Shown one piece after another: positions 1-5,266 of a stretch of 6,821 bases of DNA. The translations under genes were made by a program, and so were the position numbers. This stretch comes from Treponema sp. (lineage in GTDB: Bacteria > Spirochaetota > Spirochaetia > Treponematales > Breznakiellaceae): contig JAIRTS010000116.1 in NCBI GenBank assembly GCA_031254795.1, positions 1 to 6,821 of the forward strand, read 5' to 3'. The number at the start of each line of letters is the position of its first letter. Position 1 is the first letter of the stretch. Below the pieces are notes generated by a model. It was not told the DNA's origin and did no database searches. It saw only the letters and a list, made by a program, of their open reading frames with translations.

Positions 1-912
1 TTCGCGGATCAATACGGAATCGCGTCGTCCGCCTACAATGACGCGACCAAAGCCCAAGGCGCGAAGGATTGGAGCGCGGTAAACGCAAACGTAAAAAAAG
101 TGAACGACGCCCTTGATCAGCTTGATAAAGCCATTGCCGCGGCCATTGCGGCTGCGGAAGCCCAACGCAAGGCCGAAGAAGAAACGGCGGCCGCCCTCGC
201 GGCTGAAGAACAGCGAGCTAACGCCGCGACAGCCGCCCTTGCCGTAGCCAAAGATCGCCTTGATTGGGCGACCGCCATCGGCGCCGCGGAGCAGTACCCT
301 GAGCCTTATGGAAAAGCCGAGACCGCTTACTATGACGGCGAAGCGGCACTCGCCGACCGGGATTGGGATAAGGCGTCGGAAGACGCGCGGATGGTTGCGA
401 CCCTTGTTGACGGCATTGAGGCGCAGAAAAGCGGCGAGGCGGTTGACGCCATGTCCATAGCAAAAGAACGCCTCGACTGGGCTGAGGGCGTCAACGCTGA
501 GGAGAATTACCCTGATAATTTCTCCCAGGCGACCAGCGACTACGCGACCGGCGTCGACGCGCTTGCGGCGAAAGATTGGAACGCGGCTATTATCGCGGCG
601 GACGGCGTTATGGCCGCTCTCGCTTCGGTTTCCGTACAGCCAAAACCATCGCCGCTTCCCGCTCAGTACACGGTGCAAACGTGGGAAGACTCCCGCGATT
701 GTCTTTGGAATATAGCCGGTTATCCGTGGGTTTACAACGATCCCTTCCAATGGAGACGGCTCTACGAAGCGAACCGTGACAAGCTGCCGAATCCCAATAA
801 CTCGGATCGCATTGAAATCGGCACGGTGTTAGACATTCCGAGTATTTTCGGGGAAGCGCGTGAAGGCATGTGGGAAGAAGGCAAGATGTACGAGCCGCTC
901 GTACAGGAATGA
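1..912 (+). CDS. Alanine-rich repeat protein with C-terminal LysM domain (5' end outside window)
   Basis: The frame is open from base 1 to a TGA at 910-912, giving 303 visible residues; the GTG at 100 is internal, so the true start lies to the left. Visible residues 1-220 are Ala/Glu/Asp-rich and probably helical, with a repeated unit built around AK(D/E)RLDWA, then YP, then a D-W pair (W24, W122, W193). A charged Ala/Glu linker at about residues 46-78 looks like coiled coil. After a short Pro-rich hinge (PKPSPLP), residues 222-282 form a LysM-like domain: YTVQTWEDSRDCLWNIAG, then WRRLYEANRDKL, then an IEIGTVLDIPSI ending. LysM domains bind N-acetylglucosamine glycans such as peptidoglycan, so a periplasmic or envelope role is likely. 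Any signal peptide would be outside the window. Similar LysM proteins with the YTVQTW/NIAG/NRDK pattern are, from memory, common in treponemes. The repeat region has no function I recognise. Confidence 0.85.
   Translation, partial: FADQYGIASSAYNDATKAQGAKDWSAVNANVKKVNDALDQLDKAIAAAIAAAEAQRKAEEETAAALAAEEQRANAATAALAVAKDRLDWATAIGAAEQYPEPYGKAETAYYDGEAALADRDWDKASEDARMVATLVDGIEAQKSGEAVDAMSIAKERLDWAEGVNAEENYPDNFSQATSDYATGVDALAAKDWNAAIIAADGVMAALASVSVQPKPSPLPAQYTVQTWEDSRDCLWNIAGYPWVYNDPFQWRRLYEANRDKLPNPNNSDRIEIGTVLDIPSIFGEAREGMWEEGKMYEPLVQE
247..630 (+). repeat. Tandem protein repeat, two full units of about 71 residues
   Basis: Two units inside the LysM gene start with AKDRLDWA (base 247) and AKERLDWA (base 460), 71 codons apart. 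Each continues with AE-x-YP, an A-x-x-x-Y-x-x-G segment, then AL-A-x-x-DW and a short helix rich in Ala and Val. A third, partial unit occupies bases 1-117 (SSAYNDATKAQGAKDW), separated from the second by an extra helical linker. The units are conserved in protein but diverged in DNA, so this is an old domain duplication, not a recent DNA repeat. Confidence 0.7.
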
Positions 913-920
913 CGGAAACT

Positions 921-963
921 CCGGCGGAGGCTTCTGGGGACGCTCCCCTAAAGCCTCTGGCGG
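921..963 (+). terminator. Strong hairpin after the LysM gene, possible terminator
   Basis: Nine bases after the LysM stop codon, bases 927-933 (gaggctt) pair with 951-957 (aagcctc), the inner gggg at 936-939 pairs with cccc at 945-948, and the stem extends outward with a G.U pair and several C-G pairs to 921/963. The loop is acgct. The stem is GC-rich, but no T-tract follows, so it is either a poor intrinsic terminator, a transcript-end stabiliser, or one state of a switch (bases 931-940 can instead pair with 975-984). Confidence 0.5.
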
Positions 964-984
964 CTCAATGGATTTCCCCAGAAG
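931..984 (+). promoter_or_regulatory. Alternative pairing that competes with the 921-963 hairpin
   Basis: Bases 931-940 (cttctgggga) are the exact reverse complement of 975-984 (tccccagaag). This 10-bp pairing, extendable by two G.U pairs in RNA, uses the same bases as the left arm of the 921-963 hairpin, so only one of the two can form. The arrangement resembles a two-state RNA upstream of queD, but no ligand-binding fold or known riboswitch consensus is recognisable, and function is inference only. Confidence 0.35.
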
Positions 985-1013
985 TTCCCTGAATTTAGAT
1001 TTATAAGAAGCGC

Positions 1014-1145
1014 ATGCTAAACAACAAACCTATTCCAGTCGTTTGTACAGTCTGTGGCGGCAAATTCGGTGAAAGCAGGCGGAAGACCTCTCCGGCGCTC
1101 AATAAGAGATTGAAAGGACGGGAGCATGTACGCCGGCAGAGTTGA
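1014..1145 (+). CDS. Possible 43-residue CxxC mini-protein overlapping queD
   Basis: ATG at 1014 opens a 43-codon frame ending in TGA at 1143-1145, 20 bases inside queD in another frame. The product starts MLNNKPIPVVCTVCGGKFGE and then becomes strongly basic (RRK, NKRLKGR). The single CxxCGGxF motif is the shape of half a zinc ribbon. The only upstream ribosome-binding candidate is a weak AAGAAG at 1005-1010, and an in-frame stop at 996-998 rules out a longer N-terminus. If translated, it would be coupled to queD through the overlap. I do not recognise a family. Against it: short length, weak RBS, and only one Cys pair. It could be a chance frame within the queD leader. Confidence 0.3.
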   Translation: MLNNKPIPVVCTVCGGKFGESRRKTSPALNKRLKGREHVRRQS

Positions 1146-1500
1146 AGCGGAATTTGCCGCCGCGCACTTTCTTTCTGATTATCATGGCAAATGCGAGAAT
1201 CTGCATGGTCATAATTACCGCGTCCGGCTCTATGTACGCGGCGGGACGCTCGATTCCGGCGGCATGCTGGCCGACTTTGCGTCGCTGAAACAATGTCTTA
1301 AAGCGGCGCTCGCCCCGCTTGATCACACAAACCTCAACGATATGGCGGTTTTCATGCGGAATCCAAGCGCGGAACGCTTAGCCCATTATATTTTTGAGCA
1401 AGTTGAACAGACATTGCCCGCATACAACATCTCCTCTGAATTGTTGCATGCGGTGGAAGTGTTTGAAACGCCGGTGAATATGGCGAGGTATGAACGGTGA
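1126..1500 (+). CDS. queD: 6-carboxy-5,6,7,8-tetrahydropterin synthase QueD
   Basis: A 124-residue zinc enzyme of the PTPS/QueD family. QueD converts 7,8-dihydroneopterin triphosphate to 6-carboxytetrahydropterin, the second step from GTP towards preQ0 and queuosine in tRNA. The three zinc histidines are H14 (FAAAHFL) and H27/H29 in CENLHGHNY, and C23 is the catalytic cysteine of the C-x3-HGH motif. The LDHTNLND segment (D66, H67) carries the family's catalytic Asp-His pair, NPSAERLAHYIF at 79-90 matches the usual NPT-x-E helix, and E114 in the VFET ending is the expected pterin-anchoring glutamate. The size is normal for the family. The start is supported by AAAGGA at 1113-1118, seven bases before the ATG. 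The C-terminus (ETPVNMARY) differs from the common ETCTSGCIY type. No other queuosine gene is next to it here. Confidence 0.93.
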   Translation: MYAGRVEAEFAAAHFLSDYHGKCENLHGHNYRVRLYVRGGTLDSGGMLADFASLKQCLKAALAPLDHTNLNDMAVFMRNPSAERLAHYIFEQVEQTLPAYNISSELLHAVEVFETPVNMARYER

Positions 1501-1515
1501 ACAGCCCGCGCGTGC

Positions 1516-2268
1516 TTATTGCCCGCCGAACAGACCCGCAAGATATGCCGACATGTCGACCTTGATAGGCATAAGGTACAGATTAAATCCCCGCTCTTTG
1601 CAGAAAGCGATCACCTGCCTGCCGAAACGTACATTCCACTCCATAGCCGGTTCAAAACCTTTAGGAAACACCGCGCGGTTGCGCTTTTCCCAATAATTGC
1701 GGCTCTGCGGCAAGGCGACCGGAGCGACGCCCCAAAACACCTCTTTGCCTTCAAGATATTCAGCGTATATTTCAAGAAGCCTGAGATCAAAAAAAGGCTG
1801 ACTCATAAAACCTATGACGCCGGCGTCTTCTTTTTCCCGCAGATAGTCAAACTCGTACCTGATGTTCGACCGGTACGGATCAAACGCGGCGTAAATCCGC
1901 GTTTCCGGCAGTTCTTTCTTGAGTTTTTTAATAAAAGGGACGGTTTTCGTGGGATAGATTTTGTGAGAAGCCGTTTTTTCAGGCGGATCCCCCGCGATGA
2001 CAAGAATGGTTGATATATTGTTCGAGCGAAAAAATTCGGCGAGCGGAAAGGGCTTTTCCATGTCAAAGTCTATGGCTCTGATATGAGGAATAAAGGTTTT
2101 GTCCGGCAGTTCCGCAACGAGACTGGCGCTCGCGTCCCATGAACGCAAGGGAAACCTCAGCAAATCCGGAATATTGACGCTATTTATAGAAGGGAAATTC
2201 CGTACGATTCCGGATATCTGGACGAGCGTCTCGGCGTTCCGGGGAACAGCTTCAAGGGATATCAGCAT
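1516..2268 (-). CDS. Short methylenetetrahydrofolate reductase-like protein
   Basis: A 250-residue protein with the outline of the MetF flavin-dependent TIM barrel, which reduces 5,10-methylene-THF to 5-methyl-THF. Landmarks in order, against E. coli MetF from memory: ISLEAVPR at the N-terminus with E6 at the position of the general acid E28; PHIRAID at 61-67 for PHLTCID; LVIAGDPP with D94 for the LRGDLP aspartate that contacts the flavin; YAAFDP at 126-131 for AAYPEVHP; and EKEDAGVIGFMSQPFFD at 145-161 for the DAG...TQFFFD strand with Q157. It is about 40-50 residues shorter than E. coli MetF, mostly at the N-terminus and after the Q157 strand, so a paralogue with another C1 substrate is possible. 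The ATG at 2268 overlaps the thioesterase end by 17 bases, indicating translational coupling. No MetH or Wood-Ljungdahl gene is nearby. Confidence 0.72.
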   Translation of the reverse strand: MLISLEAVPRNAETLVQISGIVRNFPSINSVNIPDLLRFPLRSWDASASLVAELPDKTFIPHIRAIDFDMEKPFPLAEFFRSNNISTILVIAGDPPEKTASHKIYPTKTVPFIKKLKKELPETRIYAAFDPYRSNIRYEFDYLREKEDAGVIGFMSQPFFDLRLLEIYAEYLEGKEVFWGVAPVALPQSRNYWEKRNRAVFPKGFEPAMEWNVRFGRQVIAFCKERGFNLYLMPIKVDMSAYLAGLFGGQ

Positions 2269-3016
2269 ACAGCTTCAACTCGGCGCGGAAGACCGTTGTC
2301 CCGCCGACATTTTGCGGCGCGTTTTGAGCGCTCTTTTTCCTGCCTTCATAAGCGAAGCCTTGTTCTATAGGCGCTTTCCACAATTCAACCCTTTCATTCA
2401 GCCTCGCTTCGCTTATGTAATTGATGTCCAACCTCATACTGTCCGCCTCGACCAGCGCTTCCGGATCCGTAATATCCTGAATCCACTGCACGTAGCGGGC
2501 GTTGTTTACGTGTCCATTAAAGTCAATGTCCGAATAACAGGGCGTTCGCTCACCCACGATCTCCAAATTTTCCCGTACTGTAAGATTTACGATTTCGTTC
2601 AATGCGTCGCGCCCTTCGTTTTTGGGCAATGTCTCCACGATAGGTTGCGGGCGCAGAGGGCGATGCGTCTCAATGTCAACAACCAGCCAGCCGCTCCGCC
2701 CTCGTACAAGCGCGTTGCCCGTCGCGTCCCGAATGTCGTAGTCTCTCTTGGCGAAGAGTTTTTCCCAACTTCGGGGCCATGTCCGTACTGTTATTTTTTC
2801 ATGGAATTTGGGGCGCCTTTCTATAAGCACGCCGATCCGCGAAAGAATCCACACCTGCCTGCTCTGCGCTAAAGCGGCGCGTCCTACTCCCAGATCCTCC
2901 GCATGGTTAATCGCGACTTCCTGAAAGTAGTCAAACGTTCTCGCCAACGTAAGCCTGTCCGATGTGTCAATATCCGCGAAACCAACGGAGATTTCCTGTA
3001 TACCGATATCTGCCAT
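2252..3016 (-). CDS. Acyl-ACP thioesterase (FatA/FatB type)
   Basis: A 254-residue double-hotdog enzyme that hydrolyses fatty acyl-acyl carrier protein, releasing free fatty acid from type II fatty acid synthesis in the cytoplasm. Hotdog 1 shows the family start (VGFADIDTSDRLTLARTFDYFQEVAINHA) and WILSRIGVLIERRPKFHE, then WPRSWEKLFAKRDYDIRDATG and GWLVVDIETHRPLRP. Hotdog 2 contains the hallmark YSDIDFNGHVNNARYVQW at 161-178, giving D165, N167 and H169 for the D-x-N-x-H catalytic motif. INYISEA at 198-204 aligns with plant EYRREC, giving a conserved E203 but alanine at the former catalytic-cysteine position. Length is normal for bacterial members. The ATG at 3016 has GAGG five bases upstream. 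It lies 59 bases after the helical-protein stop and overlaps the MTHFR-like gene, so it is the middle gene of a likely three-gene operon. Confidence 0.88.
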   Translation of the reverse strand: MADIGIQEISVGFADIDTSDRLTLARTFDYFQEVAINHAEDLGVGRAALAQSRQVWILSRIGVLIERRPKFHEKITVRTWPRSWEKLFAKRDYDIRDATGNALVRGRSGWLVVDIETHRPLRPQPIVETLPKNEGRDALNEIVNLTVRENLEIVGERTPCYSDIDFNGHVNNARYVQWIQDITDPEALVEADSMRLDINYISEARLNERVELWKAPIEQGFAYEGRKKSAQNAPQNVGGTTVFRAELKLYADIP

Positions 3017-3075
3017 AACGACCTCTCTAATATGCGGCGAAAACGCGGCCTGCGTAATGGAATACGTTTGGCGCG

Positions 3076-4635
3076 TTATTTCTTGTTTTTTGAATCGACA
3101 TCCAGCGGGCTTGAAAAGAATTGAAGCAACCGGATAATATCATACATTTTCCTGTAACAGTTTTGGAGCGTTGTAAGAATGTCAACATCCGTCGACGCCT
3201 CCAGCTCTTTCCAATTTAAGATAAATTCGCGCTTTTTTTGCTGCTTGTCGTCAATAAACGCCTTAATGTATCTCCCAATGATGATGAGCGATTGCCCCGC
3301 GCTGTTGATGATGTCTTGAGCCGCGTTGTTTATGGTTCTGAAAAGATTGTTGGAGTATTTTATATAACTCTTCTCACGCTCTGATTTCGCTACGTACAGC
3401 CTGAGCTTGTCCCCATATTCGGTGGAAGAGGAAAGCGACCGATCAAAGGCGTTGATTTTTCTGGGAATTGCCGAAATCGAGTGAACCGCTTCGGACATCT
3501 GCTGGGATAAAGGATGGTTCGTCCATTGTCCTTTGACTAAAAAGAGATCAACAATAGGGTATACCTCGTTCTTGAAAACACTCTGCATGAAAGCCTTGAG
3601 ATATCGCAGTTCAGTGGTATGGGTATAGCCGTCAAGTTTTTTCGCGAAATAAGCCTCGTTCGCTTCGTCCGTATAATTCACCAGTTTGGCGATCTCCACA
3701 TCGCTGAAAATTTGCGTTGCAATCGCCGAAACCATCGCGTTCCTCCTCGCGGCGAGGAGCTTCTCAACAGCTTCCTGCGCTTCAAGACGTTTGTCTTCCA
3801 GCCATTCCTCAACAATGTGTTCATTGGGAATAATTGGTTTCACCTGCCATGCCGGAGATTTTTCAACGAGACGCACAATAAGCAGGAGAATGCTCGAACT
3901 CTGTACGTCCTGAAGTTTGACAAGCAACTTATTCCACTGTTCAAGAGAAATAACCTCCACATTCTTGTACGTGTTGATTATTTTGATCGCGCGTTTCCAA
4001 TCCAAACTTATGTCCACGGCGTAGGCCACTTCCATAAAATCTTTGAGATTATCGGAAATCTTCTCTCCAAGAGCCTTGGTGAATTGCGGTTGATAGTCAA
4101 AGTTGTTTTCCGGCATATTGCCGTCGAATTTTACGAGCAAATCATAGTAATTAAAGGCGACAAAGTTGATTAAGCGCAGAATGACGTTATAGAAATCATC
4201 AATATATCTAGTGACGTTGGGGTCGAATGCCTCAAACAGGGCGGCAAGCTCTTTTTTTATCTGAGCTCCCAATGTTTCAGGACGCAGGGTCTTTCCCCTT
4301 TCCGCGATAGCTTCAGCCGAAAGAGTCTCCAGCATCCCGGTCAGTTTTTCATCTAAAAAGCTTTCAACAGCGAGCGTTTTAAGTTGCGGAGCTTGACTCG
4401 CTCTTTGCAGGAACACTTGAGCCTTGCCAATAGACTTGTAAATATCAAAGAAAAATTTAGCGAGCTCAATTTCAGCTTCTTCGGCGCTTGCCTTAAAGAA
4501 CTTTTTATACCTGCTTTGATTGATGTCGCGCGCCGTCATTCTTAGTAATTTTTTTTTCACGGCGTCCTGTCTTGATTTTGCCCCGGTTAGTTGTGAGAAA
4601 AAAGATTGCAACTTTTCTAAAAAAAATAGAGCCAT
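3076..4635 (-). CDS. All-helical protein of unknown function (possibly spirochaetal DUF5312 family)
   Basis: From the ATG at 4635 the product has 519 residues (MALFFLEKLQSFFSQL...). The sequence is long amphipathic helices rich in Lys, Glu, Leu and aromatic residues, with no signal peptide, convincing membrane segment, nucleotide-binding loop or metal motif visible; it looks cytoplasmic. From memory it resembles a large conserved Treponema protein annotated as DUF5312, but I cannot search, and no function is known to me. The frame is open upstream to a TTG at 4722, but those 29 residues (LWNSRRNVCWRIAG...) are unlike the rest and the TTG sits only two bases after AGGAG, so I prefer the ATG. 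That ATG lacks a well-spaced RBS (GAGG is 14 bases away), and a promoter abuts it. Two homopolymers (T8 in codons 4-6, A9 as codons 27-29) lie near the start. It probably heads the operon with the thioesterase and MTHFR-like genes. Confidence 0.75.
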   Translation of the reverse strand: MALFFLEKLQSFFSQLTGAKSRQDAVKKKLLRMTARDINQSRYKKFFKASAEEAEIELAKFFFDIYKSIGKAQVFLQRASQAPQLKTLAVESFLDEKLTGMLETLSAEAIAERGKTLRPETLGAQIKKELAALFEAFDPNVTRYIDDFYNVILRLINFVAFNYYDLLVKFDGNMPENNFDYQPQFTKALGEKISDNLKDFMEVAYAVDISLDWKRAIKIINTYKNVEVISLEQWNKLLVKLQDVQSSSILLLIVRLVEKSPAWQVKPIIPNEHIVEEWLEDKRLEAQEAVEKLLAARRNAMVSAIATQIFSDVEIAKLVNYTDEANEAYFAKKLDGYTHTTELRYLKAFMQSVFKNEVYPIVDLFLVKGQWTNHPLSQQMSEAVHSISAIPRKINAFDRSLSSSTEYGDKLRLYVAKSEREKSYIKYSNNLFRTINNAAQDIINSAGQSLIIIGRYIKAFIDDKQQKKREFILNWKELEASTDVDILTTLQNCYRKMYDIIRLLQFFSSPLDVDSKNKK

Positions 4636-4641
4636 GTTTCT

Positions 4642-4670
4642 ATAATAGACCTCATCACAGGAAAGATCAA
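4642..4670 (-). promoter_or_regulatory. Sigma-70-like promoter abutting the helical-protein start
   Basis: On the minus strand, TTGATC (4670-4665) and TATTAT (4647-4642) are separated by exactly 17 bases; they match TTGACA at four of six and TATAAT at five of six positions. Transcription would start about six to eight bases after the -10 element, at around 4634-4636, which is the ATG at 4633-4635. The transcript would be leaderless or nearly so, which fits the absence of a properly spaced RBS there. Confidence 0.5.
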
Positions 4671-4708
4671 GCGTACGTCCGGCGATTCTCCAACAAACGT
4701 TCCGCCTG

Positions 4709-4729
4709 CTATTCCATAACAAAACTCCT
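4709..4729 (-). other. Consensus ribosome-binding site followed by a two-codon ORF (ATG GAA TAG)
   Basis: Minus-strand AGGAG (4729-4725) stands seven bases before an ATG (4717-4715), the best-spaced start signal in this gap, yet the frame is ATG-GAA-TAG, ending at 4709. It is out of frame with the helical protein and 74 bases upstream of its proposed start. It may be a minimal leader ORF, a relic of an older start broken by an indel, or chance. Confidence 0.3.
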
Positions 4730-4740
4730 GCTAATAATTC

Positions 4741-4768
4741 GAGGCTGTCTCAAAATGTCAAATTTTGA
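4741..4768. repeat. Transposon-end-like sequence with a small inverted repeat
   Basis: Bases 4741-4755 read gaggctgtctcaaaa, which resembles the terminal inverted repeats of several bacterial insertion sequences with CTGTCTCAAAA-type ends (from memory). It overlaps a perfect 7-bp inverted repeat, tcaaaat (4750-4756) and attttga (4762-4768), around a 5-base loop. No matching opposite end (ttttgagacagcctc) and no transposase occur in the window, so at most this is a relic or solo end. Confidence 0.3.
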
Positions 4769-4791
4769 AACCGGATCATCCAAATAATCCC

Positions 4792-4827
4792 AAAAACCGC
4801 GCCGTACGGTTTTTTGGAGGCGGTTTT
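4792..4827 (-). terminator. Intrinsic terminator of rpmE
   Basis: Downstream of the L31 stop in the minus direction, aaaaaccg (plus strand 4792-4799) pairs with cggttttt (4807-4814) around a 7-base loop. The minus-strand RNA ends in GCGGUUUUUG, a stem followed by or merged with a U-run. A second copy of gcggtttt at 4820-4827 can pair with 4793-4800 instead, giving a larger alternative stem. A-tracts and T-tracts on both sides mean it could also work from the other strand, but no plus-strand gene precedes it. Confidence 0.6.
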
Positions 4828-4848
4828 AAGCCGGCGTCACAGCGCCGC

Positions 4849-5052
4849 TCAGTCCTTGATGTTGTACTTTTTGCGGAAGCGTTCAATACGACCCGCAGTG
4901 TCCACGAGCTTTTGTTTGCCGGTAAAAAACGGATGACACGCCGAGCAAATTTCAACGGAGAGGTTTTTGACCGTTGAGCGAGTCTCAATGACGTTTCCGC
5001 ACGCGCACGTGATTTTTGTCGGTTCATACTTGGGATGAATTCCTGTCTGCAT
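4849..5052 (-). CDS. rpmE: 50S ribosomal protein L31 (zinc-binding form)
   Basis: A 67-residue protein matching L31 over its full length: MQTGIHPKYEPTKITCACGN at the start, then the ST-V-K-N-L-SVEICSACHPFFTGKQK core and a basic C-terminus ending RFRKKYNIKD. L31 sits in the large subunit and helps bridge to the small subunit. Four cysteines (C16, C18, C36, C39) in CxC and CxxC pairs make this the zinc-binding type, as opposed to the cysteine-free type B paralogue used under zinc shortage. The start is clear: AGGAG lies six bases before the ATG. It follows rho across a 348-base gap and ends at its own terminator. From memory, rho and rpmE are also neighbours in Treponema pallidum. Confidence 0.96.
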   Translation of the reverse strand: MQTGIHPKYEPTKITCACGNVIETRSTVKNLSVEICSACHPFFTGKQKLVDTAGRIERFRKKYNIKD

Positions 5053-5070
5053 AAGTTACTCCTGTTAATA

Positions 5071-5086
5071 GCGCCGCCGCCGGCGC
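5071..5086 (-). promoter_or_regulatory. GC-only hairpin just upstream of the rpmE RBS
   Basis: gcgccg (5071-5076) and cggcgc (5081-5086) form a perfect six-bp G/C stem with a 4-base loop, ending ten bases before the AGGAG of rpmE on the minus strand. A stem this close to the RBS could affect ribosome loading or transcript stability. No L31 autoregulatory site known to me matches it. Confidence 0.4.
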
Positions 5087-5103
5087 AAAATACAAAATTG
5101 GGG

Positions 5104-5124
5104 AAAGCGGCTAAAGCTCGCTTT
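5104..5124. repeat. Hairpin with T-tract on the plus strand
   Basis: aaagcg (5104-5109) pairs with cgcttt (5119-5124); two more G-C pairs extend the stem past a one-base bulge to a taaa loop. A T-run follows on the plus strand (5122-5126), giving terminator shape in that direction, although no plus-strand gene precedes it. On the minus strand it is only a hairpin in the rpmE leader. Confidence 0.35.
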
Positions 5125-5155
5125 TTCTCTCTAAATCCAAGTCTCTATAACGAGC

Positions 5156-5190
5156 GTCTGTCCACAAAGCCGGTCGCTTTGCGGACAGAC
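5156..5190 (-). repeat. 15-bp stem, 5-base loop hairpin
   Basis: gtctgtccacaaagc (5156-5170) and gctttgcggacagac (5176-5190) pair at 14 of 15 positions. The odd position is A against C on the plus strand but a G.U wobble in minus-strand RNA, so the stem is intact only when transcribed in the rho-to-rpmE direction. It could be a structured leader, a transcript-end hairpin, or a dispersed palindromic repeat. Confidence 0.5.
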
Positions 5191-5212
5191 CGCAGGCTTT
5201 AGTCCGATGCAT

Positions 5213-5251
5213 TTTCTCGCAAAGGAACCTTTGGTTCCCAGATTGCGAAAA
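5213..5251. repeat. Two-part hairpin
   Basis: An inner stem ggaacc (5224-5229) and ggttcc (5233-5238) with a three-base loop sits inside an outer stem tcgcaa (5217-5222) and ttgcga (5243-5248), with a small internal loop between them. Three further T-A pairs can form past a bulged base (5213-5215 with 5249-5251). Confidence 0.45.
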
Positions 5252-5266
5252 CGCGGTTGTAAAGAA

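Noticed and set aside
100..102. GTG at 100 as the start of the LysM protein
   Set aside because: The same frame is open back to base 1 and encodes another copy of the repeat (AKDW at residues 21-24), so the start is outside the window.
913..1125. preQ1 riboswitch ahead of queD
   Set aside because: I looked for the compact preQ1 stem with an A-rich tail and found no matching stem/A-rich segment next to the RBS; only the competing hairpins at 921-984 are present.
1519..2013. 164-codon plus-strand open frame just after queD
   Set aside because: Antisense to the MTHFR-like gene, rich in Phe/Arg/Lys as expected from reverse reading, no domain seen.
2099..2872. 257-codon plus-strand open frame
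   Set aside because: It lies antisense to the thioesterase and the MTHFR-like gene, which have full family motifs. Its product shows no recognisable domain and looks like a frame shadow of GC-biased coding DNA.
3619..4173. 184-codon plus-strand open frame
   Set aside because: Antisense within the helical protein; His/Phe/Asn-rich shadow composition and no family motif.
4636..4722. N-terminal 29-residue extension of the helical protein from TTG 4722
   Set aside because: The TTG is only two bases from AGGAG, the residues (Trp, Cys, Arg-rich) differ from the rest of the protein, and a promoter lies inside the extension.
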